This document shows, piece by piece, positions 1 through 9,226 of a DNA stretch of 46,864 nt. A model generated the notes under the pieces. That model had not been told where the DNA came from, searched no databases, and worked only from the letters and a program-made list of their open reading frames with translations. Source of the DNA: Omnitrophica WOR_2 bacterium RIFCSPHIGHO2_02_FULL_50_17. Lineage in GTDB: Bacteria > Omnitrophota > Gorgyraeia > Zapsychrales > Zapsychraceae. Numbering within the stretch: the stretch's first letter is position 1; the number at the start of each line of letters is the position of its first letter. Location: the NCBI GenBank assembly GCA_001805645.1, contig MHGQ01000025.1:1-46864 (forward strand). The letters run 5' to 3'. The position numbers and the translations under genes were made by a program.

Positions 1-340
1 TTTTGCTGTATTTTTCTGGGTCCTTTTGAAAATCCTTTACACACATTTTACAGCATAAATTGTATATCTTTCCGTTGTATTCATATTTCACAACTTCGCC
101 CATTTTACCGTCATCGACCGGATTGCCTGAAACAGGGCAGATCTTGTTGCCCACTTCAACGGCCTTTACTCCTTCTTCATCCATTTTATGATCCGTCATT
201 CCTGCGGATCCCATCCTGGAACCTTCTCCCATCATCGCAGGGTCTTCATCGGCGTCATGATCATGCCCTTCATTGGCAAAAACAGATCCGCCTGCAATCA
301 ACAAAAGAGTCATCATCGTCATAATAAATTTTGATTTCAT
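1..340 (-). CDS. Secreted YHS/TRASH-like heavy-metal-binding protein (3' end cut off)
   Basis: Reading leftward from ATG at 340, a GGGAGG ribosome site precedes the start. The first ~22 residues form a signal peptide (Lys-led, hydrophobic, ending GGSVFA). A His/Asp/Met-rich linker (GHDHDADEDP, then several Met) follows. The rest resembles a YHS/TRASH module: CPVSGNPVDD, then YNGKIYNLCCKMCVKDF and DPEKY, with Cys pairs suited to soft-metal binding. 113 residues are visible and the frame is open at the window edge. It is the last visible gene of the copper-efflux cluster, so a periplasmic metal-binding or chaperone role is inferred. The family is clear; the exact metal is not. Confidence 0.75.
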   Translation of the reverse strand, partial: MKSKFIMTMMTLLLIAGGSVFANEGHDHDADEDPAMMGEGSRMGSAGMTDHKMDEEGVKAVEVGNKICPVSGNPVDDGKMGEVVKYEYNGKIYNLCCKMCVKDFQKDPEKYSK

Positions 341-401
341 CTTTTATTCCTCCCTTTCTTTATTGCTGAATTTCTGATACCGGTTTTAACGAGTTCAATA
401 A

Positions 402-1745
402 TCACCAAAAGTTAAAGTGTAATTTCAAAAAAATCCCCGCGTAACTCACCAATAGCGCGGCCAGCCCTTGCGGCAGGGCTAATTTCAGCCAACGGCCCCA
501 ACCAATCTTGATGCCCTCCTTCTCCAGCGAGGAATAAGCCACGACATTAGCCGATGCCCCGATCGGCGTGAGATTGCCTCCCAAATCAACGCCTAAACTG
601 GTGGCCCAAACCATGATGCCGGCGCCCGGGACAATGTGACTCGCAACACTCTGCTTGATGATGTAAACCGTCGCCATGGCCAGCGGCACATTATCAACTA
701 GGGCCGAAGTGAGCCCAGCCCCCCAAAAGGTCGAACTGACAAAGCCCATCGGGGTTTTGAACAAACTCCCAAGAAAATTGACCGCCATTTGGATGATAAA
801 CTTCTTCTCCAAAGCGCCAATGATCATGAATAGGCCGATGAAAAACATGATGGTCTCGGCGTCAATCTTGCGCATAAAATGATGTTTGTAGACCCTCTGG
901 CCGCCGAAAGTCAGGATGACGAATGCCGGAAGAAGCGACGCGGTGGAGATATAAATCGGCATGCCCAGTTTATCAAACAAAGGCCTGCCAACGAGAAAAA
1001 CCAAGGCCGCGCCCATTCCTATTAATCCGCACCGCAAAAGATACCTGTCCTTGATCTGGGAACTCGGGTCAATATTTTTGATCTCCTCTAACTTCGCATG
1101 AGGATGCAGTTTAGAAAACTCCTTCCTGTTTGTTAAAAAACTTACCCCCAGCGCTGCCATACCGGCCGCAATGGCGATCGGGCCATTATGAATCAAAAAA
1201 TCATTAAAGTTGAAGCCCAACATTGTGCCTAAAATGACATTCGGCGGGTCACCGACGAGCGTGGCCGCGCCTCCGATATTGGACATCACCACCTCGCTCA
1301 CCACAACGGGGACAGGATCGAATTTCAGAAGCCGGGATAACTCCAAAGTGGCCACGGCGAGAAACACCATAACGGTAATGGAATTGATAAACGCAGACAA
1401 GCCGAAGGCTAAAAGAGGGAAAAAAAGCAAAATTTTAATCGGCTGATAGTTCAATTTTTGAGCCAGGACCAAGGAGATCCATCGGAAGAATCCGGCCTCA
1501 ATCAGAATTTCGATCAAAAGAAACATCCCCAACAAAAATCCGATCGTCTCCCAATTGACCATATCGATGGCCTCTTGGATGTCAAAGACCCCCAAGGCGA
1601 TGACAAAGACCGCGCCGAATATCGCCAGATACATCCGGGGAATTTTTTCCCAGACGATCAAACCAAAGACAAAAATGAATGTCAAAAAGGTGAGAAAACA
1701 AACAAAATCCATGATGTGAGGGCCGTTAGGAGTCTGAACGATCAT
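402..1745 (-). CDS. ArsB/NhaD-type (SLC13-like) ion transporter
   Basis: A 447-residue polytopic inner-membrane protein with about 11-12 hydrophobic segments. Two family signature loops are visible: NIGGAATLVGDPPN in the first half and GGNLTPIGASANV in the second, typical of the ArsB/NhaD ion-transporter superfamily. Members exchange Na+ for H+ or export oxyanions such as arsenite; substrate cannot be told from sequence. I chose ATG 1745 over TTG 1751 because AAGGA lies about 6 bases upstream. It overlaps the end of cusA by 20 bp, so it is almost certainly translated from the same message, suggesting ion or pH support for metal efflux. That link is inference. Confidence 0.8.
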   Translation of the reverse strand: MIVQTPNGPHIMDFVCFLTFLTFIFVFGLIVWEKIPRMYLAIFGAVFVIALGVFDIQEAIDMVNWETIGFLLGMFLLIEILIEAGFFRWISLVLAQKLNYQPIKILLFFPLLAFGLSAFINSITVMVFLAVATLELSRLLKFDPVPVVVSEVVMSNIGGAATLVGDPPNVILGTMLGFNFNDFLIHNGPIAIAAGMAALGVSFLTNRKEFSKLHPHAKLEEIKNIDPSSQIKDRYLLRCGLIGMGAALVFLVGRPLFDKLGMPIYISTASLLPAFVILTFGGQRVYKHHFMRKIDAETIMFFIGLFMIIGALEKKFIIQMAVNFLGSLFKTPMGFVSSTFWGAGLTSALVDNVPLAMATVYIIKQSVASHIVPGAGIMVWATSLGVDLGGNLTPIGASANVVAYSSLEKEGIKIGWGRWLKLALPQGLAALLVSYAGIFLKLHFNFW

Positions 1746-4700
1746 TCTCAATCCTTAATCCTTTTTTCTTCCAAAGAAAATATATGGCCGGATAAACCAC
1801 CAGTTCCATGAGAAACGAGGTGAATATCCCTCCGACCATCGGCGCGGCAATCCGCTTGGTGATATCCGCGCCCAGTTCATGGGACTGCGCCCACATGATC
1901 GGCAGCAGGCCGATGAACGTGGTGCCCACGGTCATCATCTTCGGTCTAATCCTTTTGACGGCACCGTGAAGTACCGCCTCCTTGAGGTGCTCGACGGTTT
2001 TCAATCGGCCGGCCTTCTTCATCTCTTCATACGAAAGATCGAGATAAAGAAGCATAAACACGCCGGTCTCGGCGTCGATCCCCAAGAGAGCGATGATGCC
2101 GGCCCAGACCCCGATGCTCAAATTGTATTTCAGAAGATACAGGATCCACACCACCCCGATGAGGGAAAACGGCACAGCCAGCAAAATGATGAAAGTCTTG
2201 ACGTAACTGCGCGTGTTGAGGTGCAGTAAAAAAACAATGATGAAAAGGGTCAGGGGCAAAACAATCTTCATCTTCTGTTTGACCCGCTCCATGAATTCAT
2301 ACTGCCCGCTGAAGACGATGGAATATCCTGCCGGAAGCGTTAATTTCTGTTTCAATAGACCTTTGGCCTCGTTGACAAAACTGCCGATATCTCTGCCGGC
2401 CACATCGATATAAACATACCCGGCCAGGCGGCCATTTTCATCCCTGATCATCGACGGCCCTGATGCCAGCTGGATATCCGCGAGCTGGGCAACCGGGACA
2501 TTGGCTCCCGAGGCCGTTGGGATATAGATTTTTTTGATCTTCTCGACATCGTCTCTGAACTCCCGAGGATAGCGGATGCTCACCGGGAATCGTTCCCTGC
2601 CCTCAATGGTCTGGGTGATATTCTCGCCGCCGATGGCTGACATCAACACCATCTGCACCTCCTTGACAGTCAAGCCATACCTGGCGATCTGATCTCTCTT
2701 CAAATGAAAATTGACAAAGTATCCGCCGGAGGTCCTTTCGGCATAAATACTTCTTGTCCCCCTGACTCCCTTGACTAAACCTTCGATCTTTGTGCCGATC
2801 TCTTCCACTTTCGTTAAATCATCGCCGTAAATCTTGATCCCGACAGGGGTGCGCACGCCTGTGCTAAGCATATCAATCCTCGCCTTAATAGGAAGCGTCC
2901 AGGCATTGACCTGGCCCGGCAGCTGCAATTTGCTATCCATCTCCTCGATAAGCTCCTCCCAGGAAAGGGTGTCCGGCCAGATTAATTTAAAAGGCGACTG
3001 CAGAAACCCCGGGATGATATCGCAATACCATTGAGACTTATGCCTCCATTCATTCTGCGGCTTCAAAACCACGACGGTCTCCATCATGGAGTATGGGGCC
3101 GGATCCGTGGAGGTGTTGGCCCTCCCTGCCTTTCCAAAGACGCTGATGACTTCCGGAAAGGTCTTGAGAATTTTGTCCTGCACCTGCAAAAGTTTGCTTG
3201 CCTCGGTGACGGAGATGCCCGGAGGCGTCGTGGGCATATAGAGGATGGTCCCTTCATTCAAAGGAGGCATGAACTCATTGCCGATCTTGAAAAAAAACGG
3301 CATGGTCACCAGAAATGCGCCGGCCGCCAAGGATATGATGAAGTAGGGTTTGCGCAGTACGAACTTGACCACGGGTTCATAAATCTTGAAAAGGAATCTG
3401 CTGACGGGGTGCTTTTCCTCGGAATGAATCTTCCCGACGAAGACATGATTGACAATGCCGCACAGCCACCCCGGCCGGAAATGGTAGAAGTCGAGCCGCG
3501 TGAATAAAAACCGCACCGCCGGATCCAGAGTGATGGCCAGGAACGCGGCAAAAAACATGGCAAAATTTTTAGTGAACGCCAAGGGCTTGAAAAGCCGGCC
3601 CTCAAAGCCTTCCAGCGTAAAGATCGGAATGAACGATACCGAGATGACTAAGAGCGAGAAAAACGAAGGCCCTCCCACTTCCTTGATTGCCTCCAGCAGG
3701 ACGGTCTTATAGTCGCCGACGCGGCCGGACTCCTCCCAATGCGACAGTTTCTTATGAGAATTTTCCACCACCACGATCGCGGCGTCAACCATGGCACCGA
3801 TGGCAATCGCGATCCCCCCTAAACTCATCACATTGGAAGTCAGCCCCATGAAATACATCGGGATGAATGAGATGATGACGGCAATGGGCAATGTGATGAT
3901 CGGGATGATGGCGGAGGGAATATGCAGTAAAAAAACCAGAATGACCAAACTGACGACGGTCATCTGTTGAAAAAGTTCTTTCTTGAGCGTATGGATCGCC
4001 GTGAGGATCAACTCCGAACGGTCGTAAGTCACAACGAGCTTGACTCCCTCGGGAAGCTGGATGTCCCTCAACTTCGCCTTGACACGCTCGATGACTTTCA
4101 GCGCGTTTTCCTTATAACGCATCACCACAATACCGCCGACCAGCTCGCCCTTGCCATCCAGCTCCGCGACGCCTCGCCGGATGTCAGGACCCAACTGCAC
4201 TCTGGCAATATTTTTGATCTTGACCGGCACACCGTTGGCATCCGACTTGATGACAATCTCTTCAATGTCCTGAAGCGACTTGAGATATCCCTTCAAGGTC
4301 ACCATATATTCTTTCCCGGAGAATTCCAAGAGCCGCGCCCCGGCCTCCTGATTCGATTTCTCCAAGGCCATCACCGCGTCATTGAGCGCAATATTGTAGG
4401 CCAAAAGTGCGTTGGGATTGAGCACCACTTGATACTGTTTGACGAATCCCCCGACGCTGGCCACCTCGGCCACGCCGTGCACGGACTGCAAGGCATATTT
4501 AAGGTGCCAATTCTGAAATGTGGTCAGATCCTGGAGAGAATGTCTTCCTGTCTCATCAACTAAGGCATACTCAAAGACCCAGCCGACACCTGTGGCATCG
4601 GGCCCGAGCTCAAGCTGAACGTCTGAGGGAAGCTGCGCCGTGACTTTCGAGAGATATTCCAAGACGCGCGAGCGCGCCCAGTACACATCCGTCCCGTCTT

Positions 4701-4998
4701 CAAAGATGACATAAACGTAAGAAAACCCATAGTCCGAGAAGGCCCGGATATCCTTGACCTTGGGGGCCCCCAGAAGGGCGGAGACAATCGGATAAGTGAC
4801 CTGATCTTCAATTACCTGCGGCGGCCTATCCCATTTAGAGAAGATGATGACCTGCGTGTCCGAAAGGTCCGGAATCGCATCCAAAGGCAGGTTATTCATG
4901 GCCACAACCCCGCCTAACACCGCGGCCCCGGCCATGATAAAGACGGTCGCTTTGTTATGGGCGCAGAATTCGATGATTTTATTGATGGAGGTAGTCAT
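1726..4998 (-). CDS. cusA: CusA/CzcA-family heavy-metal RND efflux pump
   Basis: A 1090-residue inner-membrane proton-driven pump of the HME-RND family, exporting monovalent Cu/Ag or related metals through a CusCBA-type complex. The TM4 proton-relay motif GAMVDAAIVVVEN is present with Asp405, the same number as in E. coli CusA. The three metal-relay Met sites of CusA have equivalents: ILYMP (Met588), APYSM (Met638) and RIDM (Met710). The second interval is 72 residues against 49 in E. coli, so about 23 residues are inserted in the cleft region (around 655-680). Conserved Met ligands favour Cu(I)/Ag(I) over Zn/Co. It sits 9 bp after cusB and overlaps the next transporter gene. Confidence 0.9.
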   Translation of the reverse strand: MTTSINKIIEFCAHNKATVFIMAGAAVLGGVVAMNNLPLDAIPDLSDTQVIIFSKWDRPPQVIEDQVTYPIVSALLGAPKVKDIRAFSDYGFSYVYVIFEDGTDVYWARSRVLEYLSKVTAQLPSDVQLELGPDATGVGWVFEYALVDETGRHSLQDLTTFQNWHLKYALQSVHGVAEVASVGGFVKQYQVVLNPNALLAYNIALNDAVMALEKSNQEAGARLLEFSGKEYMVTLKGYLKSLQDIEEIVIKSDANGVPVKIKNIARVQLGPDIRRGVAELDGKGELVGGIVVMRYKENALKVIERVKAKLRDIQLPEGVKLVVTYDRSELILTAIHTLKKELFQQMTVVSLVILVFLLHIPSAIIPIITLPIAVIISFIPMYFMGLTSNVMSLGGIAIAIGAMVDAAIVVVENSHKKLSHWEESGRVGDYKTVLLEAIKEVGGPSFFSLLVISVSFIPIFTLEGFEGRLFKPLAFTKNFAMFFAAFLAITLDPAVRFLFTRLDFYHFRPGWLCGIVNHVFVGKIHSEEKHPVSRFLFKIYEPVVKFVLRKPYFIISLAAGAFLVTMPFFFKIGNEFMPPLNEGTILYMPTTPPGISVTEASKLLQVQDKILKTFPEVISVFGKAGRANTSTDPAPYSMMETVVVLKPQNEWRHKSQWYCDIIPGFLQSPFKLIWPDTLSWEELIEEMDSKLQLPGQVNAWTLPIKARIDMLSTGVRTPVGIKIYGDDLTKVEEIGTKIEGLVKGVRGTRSIYAERTSGGYFVNFHLKRDQIARYGLTVKEVQMVLMSAIGGENITQTIEGRERFPVSIRYPREFRDDVEKIKKIYIPTASGANVPVAQLADIQLASGPSMIRDENGRLAGYVYIDVAGRDIGSFVNEAKGLLKQKLTLPAGYSIVFSGQYEFMERVKQKMKIVLPLTLFIIVFLLHLNTRSYVKTFIILLAVPFSLIGVVWILYLLKYNLSIGVWAGIIALLGIDAETGVFMLLYLDLSYEEMKKAGRLKTVEHLKEAVLHGAVKRIRPKMMTVGTTFIGLLPIMWAQSHELGADITKRIAAPMVGGIFTSFLMELVVYPAIYFLWKKKGLRIENDRSDS

Positions 4999-5007
4999 AT
5001 CTTAAAT

Positions 5008-6309
5008 TTATTGTAGGCTGTGCTGATGCTCCTGGGTATCGCTTATGACGGATTTTAACCGGCTTTCCGAGTCCACAAAGAAATTCCCCGATGCAACGAC
5101 CCTCTCTCCTTCTTCTACACCCGAGAGGACTTCATAATAATCGCCCGCCTTGTGCCCTAATCGGACCTCCCTCGGCTCAAAATAGCCGTTGGGCTTGGCG
5201 ATGAAAACAAGCGTGCGCTCGCCGGAGTCGACCACCGCCTCTTCGGATACCGCCAGCTTTTCCCCCAAATCAATGTTGATCCTGACATCCACAAACATCT
5301 GGGGCTTCAATTTGTGCGCCGGGTCTTCAACTTCTATCCTGGCCTCGGTTGCCCTCGTTGCAGGATCAAACACGGGCTTGACAGCGGAAATCTTTCCTTG
5401 AAAAATTTCCGACGGGTAAGCGAGCGCCTCCAGCTCAACGGGCAATCCTTCTTTAATCAGGCCGACTTCATATTCATAGACAGCCGCATAAATCCACGCC
5501 GTCTTTTCCTGAGTCGGCAGATAAAGATTCCCCTGCGGCTCGCTTTCTTGGGCAAATGCTTTAATCTCCGCCTCGCTCATGCCCCTCAGCATAAGTTTTC
5601 TCTGTGCCGCCGCGACCAAAGATTCGGCCTGGTCTTTTATGGATGACCCGCTCAAGGCTTCTCTTGTCTTCAAGGCCTCCAGGTACTCTTGTTGCGCGAC
5701 ATAAAGCTCAGGGTCATAAGCCACCTTTCCTACGGTCAAAATCTGACGGGTCAGCTTTCTCTTTTCTATTCCTTCTGTCTTTATCCCCATCAATTGTTGT
5801 TTCTCCGGGCTTATATAGACTTCTTGCTTGGAGGCGCCTTCTTCCTCCTCATAAACAGGGACGTAATCCATCCCCATGGCATCCTTCATCGGGACCGGGG
5901 AGGTGACTTCGGGGTTCATCGGGTTACGGTAGTAGAGAACCTTCTTGCCCTTGGTTAAATGCGCGCCGCAAAAGGGACAATCCTCCACTTTGCCGGTTAT
6001 GCGCATGGGGCAGTTGGTCATAGGGCAGTTATGCAAAAGGCAGATTTCCTCCGGCGTCATGGGCTTTTTTTCTATCTCCCGCGCGGCCTGTTTCTTGACG
6101 AGTTTCATGTTGCAGATGGGACAGTCCCCGGGCCTGTCCGAGGTATAGCCCGGGTGCATGGGACAATAATAAACATCCCCCTGCGCCTTATGGGTGGCGC
6201 TTAAGGGGCGGCCTTTCAAAATAGGATAGCGGGAATTCAAGAGAACTCCCACCGCCCCTAAAATCAAAACCGTGACCAAAGCCATTAGAAAGATATTTTT
6301 CTTTTTCAT
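5008..6309 (-). CDS. cusB: CusB-like periplasmic adaptor with stacked heavy-metal-binding domains
   Basis: A 433-residue membrane-fusion protein linking the RND pump to the TolC channel. Residues 5-25 are an N-terminal membrane anchor. Three short metal-binding modules precede the adaptor core: a classic one at 47-72 (YYCPMHP ... CPICNMKL), a Cys-rich one at about 90-118 (CLLHNCPMTNC ... CPFCG) and a degenerate one at 125-153 (YRNPMNP ... GMDYVPVY). The usual HlyD-like barrel-sandwich, alpha-hairpin and beta-barrel follow. Having three modules in a row is richer than the usual single one and fits metal capture before handover to the pump. The ATG overlaps the TolC-family gene stop as ATGA, and GAGGTGAAGAA is a good ribosome site. 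Confidence 0.9.
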   Translation of the reverse strand: MKKKNIFLMALVTVLILGAVGVLLNSRYPILKGRPLSATHKAQGDVYYCPMHPGYTSDRPGDCPICNMKLVKKQAAREIEKKPMTPEEICLLHNCPMTNCPMRITGKVEDCPFCGAHLTKGKKVLYYRNPMNPEVTSPVPMKDAMGMDYVPVYEEEEGASKQEVYISPEKQQLMGIKTEGIEKRKLTRQILTVGKVAYDPELYVAQQEYLEALKTREALSGSSIKDQAESLVAAAQRKLMLRGMSEAEIKAFAQESEPQGNLYLPTQEKTAWIYAAVYEYEVGLIKEGLPVELEALAYPSEIFQGKISAVKPVFDPATRATEARIEVEDPAHKLKPQMFVDVRINIDLGEKLAVSEEAVVDSGERTLVFIAKPNGYFEPREVRLGHKAGDYYEVLSGVEEGERVVASGNFFVDSESRLKSVISDTQEHQHSLQ

Positions 6310-7580
6310 TTCTTCACCTCGGTTTCCTGTGTCAGGGAGCCTCCCACAAGACGCTCCAAATCCGCCAAATTCCTATGATAGTCCACCACAGCCCGGTAAT
6401 AATCCATTTTGGTCTCTACAAGCATCCTTTGACTGTCCAGAAGGGTCATCAATTCGCCTTGTCCCGAGCGGAACGCCGCCTGCGAGACCTTCAAAGAGCT
6501 CTCCAGCAAAGGCAAAAGCTCGCCCTGGATGAGCCGTATTTTATTTCGGGCAATTTCTATTTTGACCGCCGCATCCTTGACCTCCGCGAAGGCCTTGTTT
6601 TTCATGGCCTCGTAGGCGGCCTCGGCTTCTTCTAAATTGGCAATGGCTTCCTTGACCTGATAACGCTGTTTCGTCCAAAACCAAAAAGGCATGCTGAAAG
6701 AAAGCATCAAATCCCACGGGCCGATTGCCCCGGAGGTGATGCCGCGCTGGGCAATATTCGCCATCAAATCCGGGAAAAAGCTCCTTTGGGCCAGCGACCG
6801 GGCGTATTTATTTTTCTCTATTGTATACGAGAATACAGTCAGCTCCGGCTGATTCAACTGCGCCATGACATAAAACGACCGGATGTCTTGAGTAAATTCC
6901 GTCTCCTCTTTCAAGACCGGCACGCCTAAAGGGCTTTCGGGGTCTCTATTCAAAAGCGCATTCAGGCGAGTCTGTTGGGCCAGGGCTTCCTGCTTCAAAT
7001 TGAATATCGCGTTATTGAGACGGGCCAGCTCCAGATGTATCTTGAAAAGCTCTTCCTGGGAAATCCCGCCGATCGCATACTGGGCCTCGGCTGTCTTGGA
7101 GAGGACTCTAAGAAGCGCGAGATTTTCCTCATTGAGCCCTGTTTCCTTGTAATTCATAAAAAGGTCAAAGTAGGCGTTCTTGACGGCGTTCATAACCTCC
7201 AGCTCCTTGCCCTTGTATTCGGCGGCAAGCATCCGCGATTCCACCAGGGCTATCTTCCCCCTTAAAGACAGTTTTCCGAAAAGCGGCAGAAACTGCGAAA
7301 AGGAAAGCATGCGGTCATCCGGCATGGTGTTATTGAGCTGAAAAGTGCCCTTGGGAATTTTCTCGACGGTCAAAGAAAGGGACGGGGCCTCCAGGGATTT
7401 CTCCTGCGGGATACGCTCCTGGGCCGCCTCCCAGCGCTTCTTGGCCGCCAGGATTTCCGGATTACGCCCCTGCGCCTCCTGGAGAAGCGCCTCCAAAGAC
7501 AAGGTCTCGGCCGCCGGCAAAAAGATTGGATGGGCCGCAAGAGCGAAGGCAATAAATGTAGAAAGGATTTTCTTGAACAT
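6306..7580 (-). CDS. TolC-family outer-membrane efflux channel (CusC/CzcC-like)
   Basis: A 424-residue outer-membrane factor with an N-terminal signal peptide (about residues 1-23, ending FLPAAETL). Two repeats of long alpha-helical barrel sequence follow, typical of the OEP family. It would form the exit duct for the CusA/CusB pump. No lipobox Cys is visible, so unlike E. coli CusC it is probably not lipidated. It lies 11 bp after csoR and its stop overlaps the cusB start, placing it in the same operon. No strong ribosome site precedes ATG 7580. Confidence 0.87.
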   Translation of the reverse strand: MFKKILSTFIAFALAAHPIFLPAAETLSLEALLQEAQGRNPEILAAKKRWEAAQERIPQEKSLEAPSLSLTVEKIPKGTFQLNNTMPDDRMLSFSQFLPLFGKLSLRGKIALVESRMLAAEYKGKELEVMNAVKNAYFDLFMNYKETGLNEENLALLRVLSKTAEAQYAIGGISQEELFKIHLELARLNNAIFNLKQEALAQQTRLNALLNRDPESPLGVPVLKEETEFTQDIRSFYVMAQLNQPELTVFSYTIEKNKYARSLAQRSFFPDLMANIAQRGITSGAIGPWDLMLSFSMPFWFWTKQRYQVKEAIANLEEAEAAYEAMKNKAFAEVKDAAVKIEIARNKIRLIQGELLPLLESSLKVSQAAFRSGQGELMTLLDSQRMLVETKMDYYRAVVDYHRNLADLERLVGGSLTQETEVKK

Positions 7581-7591
7581 GGTTTGTTTTT

Positions 7592-7876
7592 TTAAGAAAT
7601 CTTTCTAAACCTTGAGATCAAGGCCATGATCTCGTCAATCTTCCGCTCTTTTTCCTTTTCCGATTTCCCCTTGAGGGCGCCCGCGACGCAGCCGTCTAAA
7701 TGTTTCTTAAAAATCCCGCTCTCGACTTTGGAGAGCGCGCCTATAATCGAGTGAATCTGCGTGATAATATCCACGCAGTATCTTCCCTCTTCGATCATGC
7801 GCTGGACGCCGCGGATCTGCCCCTCAATCTTCCTTAAGAACTCCAACTGCTCTTCGTGGGTGGCGTGTTGTTTCAT
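7592..7876 (-). CDS. csoR: CsoR/FrmR-family copper-sensing repressor
   Basis: A 94-residue all-helical DUF156 repressor. The Cu(I)-ligand set of CsoR is intact: Cys34, His59 and Cys63 (YCVD ... KKHLDGC). FrmR and RcnR differ at the last ligand, so Cys-His-Cys favours CsoR-type Cu(I) sensing, although Ni(II)-sensing InrS shares this set. It is the first gene of the efflux operon, so it should repress itself plus TolC-cusB-cusA and release DNA when metal binds. The promoter directly upstream carries the expected G-tract operator. GGAGG lies about 7 bases before the ATG. Confidence 0.9.
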   Translation of the reverse strand: MKQHATHEEQLEFLRKIEGQIRGVQRMIEEGRYCVDIITQIHSIIGALSKVESGIFKKHLDGCVAGALKGKSEKEKERKIDEIMALISRFRKIS

Positions 7877-7894
7877 GTCTTAACCTCCGCCCGA

Positions 7895-7924
7895 AATATA
7901 CCATACCCCCCTACCCTATGTCAA
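7895..7924 (-). promoter_or_regulatory. csoR-cus operon promoter with G-tract CsoR-type operator
   Basis: On the minus strand the -35 box TTGACA (7919-7924) and -10 box TATATT (7895-7900) are 18 bp apart. The spacer reads TAGGGTAGGGGGGTATGG, a G-run flanked by TA steps, which is the layout of CsoR/RcnR operators. A repressor bound there would cover both promoter boxes. The start codon of csoR is 18 bp downstream of the -10 box. Confidence 0.78.
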
Positions 7925-7939
7925 GCCCCATCTGTATTA

Positions 7940-7980
7940 TTCTCAAAAGGCGCCGCCGCAAAGGCGCTTCTTTTTGAGAA
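7940..7980 (-). terminator. Hairpin across the 3' end of the C-methyltransferase gene
   Basis: Inverted arms TTCTCAAAA...GCGCC and GGCGCC...TTTTGAGAA bracket the stop codon of the upstream gene, just before the csoR promoter. No clear U-run follows on the minus strand, so a termination role is only suggested; it may simply insulate the metal operon or protect the 3' end. Confidence 0.35.
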
Positions 7981-9226
7981 CAATTTCAACCTCCGGGAAA
8001 GGAAATAATGCCCCTCCGCCGCGCCCTAAAAAGGCTTTCTGGCGCTTGAGAAAATCGGCCCTTAAATGCCAGGGCAGGACCAAAAGATAGTCGGGGACGG
8101 CAGACCCGATTCTTTCTTCCGGGACAATGGGGATCAAAGTTCCTGGCGTAAAACATCCCCACTTATCCTCGTTAATCTCCGCAATAAAAAGAAGGTCATC
8201 CGCCGTTAAGCCGCAAAACTGAAGAAGCACATTTCCTTTAGTAGAGGCGCCATAGCCGGCTATATTTTTGCCTTCGGCGCGAATGTTTCGAATGGATGTC
8301 CGAAGCATCTCTCGATGACGCCATACCCGCTCAGCGTATTTCTTGTAAGGCGTCATTGTCCCCAAGCCTTGCCGCCCTTCTTCTTGGAGGAGTTTTTCAA
8401 TGAAGGCATTGTTCTCGCCCCAAGAAGATTTTCTCTTCGCCGCTGTCACCGACAGGCTCCCTCCGTTGATAGTGTTTAACTCCAAATCTACGATCTTTAA
8501 ATCAACCCTGTCCATCATCCACTTAATCTGCCTGAGGGCATAATACTCCAGATGCTCATGGCAAACGGCGTCATAAACTCCCCCCATCATCATGAGAGGC
8601 AGATAGCCTTGCTCAAAGATCCAAACTCCTTCATCGTCTAGGATATCATGCACCTGACGCATAAAATCCAACGGCGATTCCAAATCATAAAGCATGGCTA
8701 TCGATGTCACCACCTTGGCCCGTTTCCCCGAAAGACACTCCTTAACAGCGGCGGAAGGAAAAAAATCAGCAATGAGATGAATGGAGGGAGAATAATAAGA
8801 TCGAAACTTTTTGATGGTGGGGTCAATCCCCAGCAAGAAGAACTGGCCGCCAGGATAGGCATTGAGAAGAGTCCCGTCATTGCTCCCGATATCAACGATC
8901 ACATCGCCGGCCGCAAGAGGAAAAAAGCGGATAATCCGTTCAACTTTACGGCGCAGATGAACCGTCATAACACGGCTCAGACCGGAACGATAACCATAAC
9001 GGCTGCCGTACAACTCATAAGGATCATACGAATGTCTCAATTGCACCAGGCCGCAGCATTCTTCGCTGTTATCAGAAAAACATTTCACGAGCTCCAAAGG
9101 GCCGCGTTGCACCACCTCTTCTCTGGTCCGAGGAAAAACGCCGGTGAGGGCCTGCTCGCCCAGCGATAAAACAGAGACGAGCGTTTTATTCCCGCAAAGA
9201 CGGCATTGCTGAATTGTCTTCAACAT
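7943..9226 (-). CDS. SAM-dependent sugar C-methyltransferase (TylC3/NovU/KijD1 type)
   Basis: A 427-residue three-part enzyme. The N-terminal zinc-binding part has CRLC (Cys8, Cys11), Cys49 and Cys57/58. The SAM-binding Rossmann part has VIVDIGSNDGTL at about 109-120. The C-terminal part is a second Rossmann-like domain (NIAGYGASTKGN). The HEHLEYY motif at 223-229 carries the Glu224/His225 pair that is catalytic in TDP-3-amino-sugar C-methyltransferases such as KijD1. It probably C-methylates a nucleotide-activated deoxy or amino sugar, which suits the DegT aminotransferase upstream. It overlaps the GT2 gene by 41 bp. Confidence 0.82.
   Translation of the reverse strand: MLKTIQQCRLCGNKTLVSVLSLGEQALTGVFPRTREEVVQRGPLELVKCFSDNSEECCGLVQLRHSYDPYELYGSRYGYRSGLSRVMTVHLRRKVERIIRFFPLAAGDVIVDIGSNDGTLLNAYPGGQFFLLGIDPTIKKFRSYYSPSIHLIADFFPSAAVKECLSGKRAKVVTSIAMLYDLESPLDFMRQVHDILDDEGVWIFEQGYLPLMMMGGVYDAVCHEHLEYYALRQIKWMMDRVDLKIVDLELNTINGGSLSVTAAKRKSSWGENNAFIEKLLQEEGRQGLGTMTPYKKYAERVWRHREMLRTSIRNIRAEGKNIAGYGASTKGNVLLQFCGLTADDLLFIAEINEDKWGCFTPGTLIPIVPEERIGSAVPDYLLVLPWHLRADFLKRQKAFLGRGGGALFPFPEVEIVLKKKRLCGGAF

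Noticed and set aside
3967-4563. 198-codon plus-strand frame
   Set aside because: Antisense to cusA with no domain or start signal.
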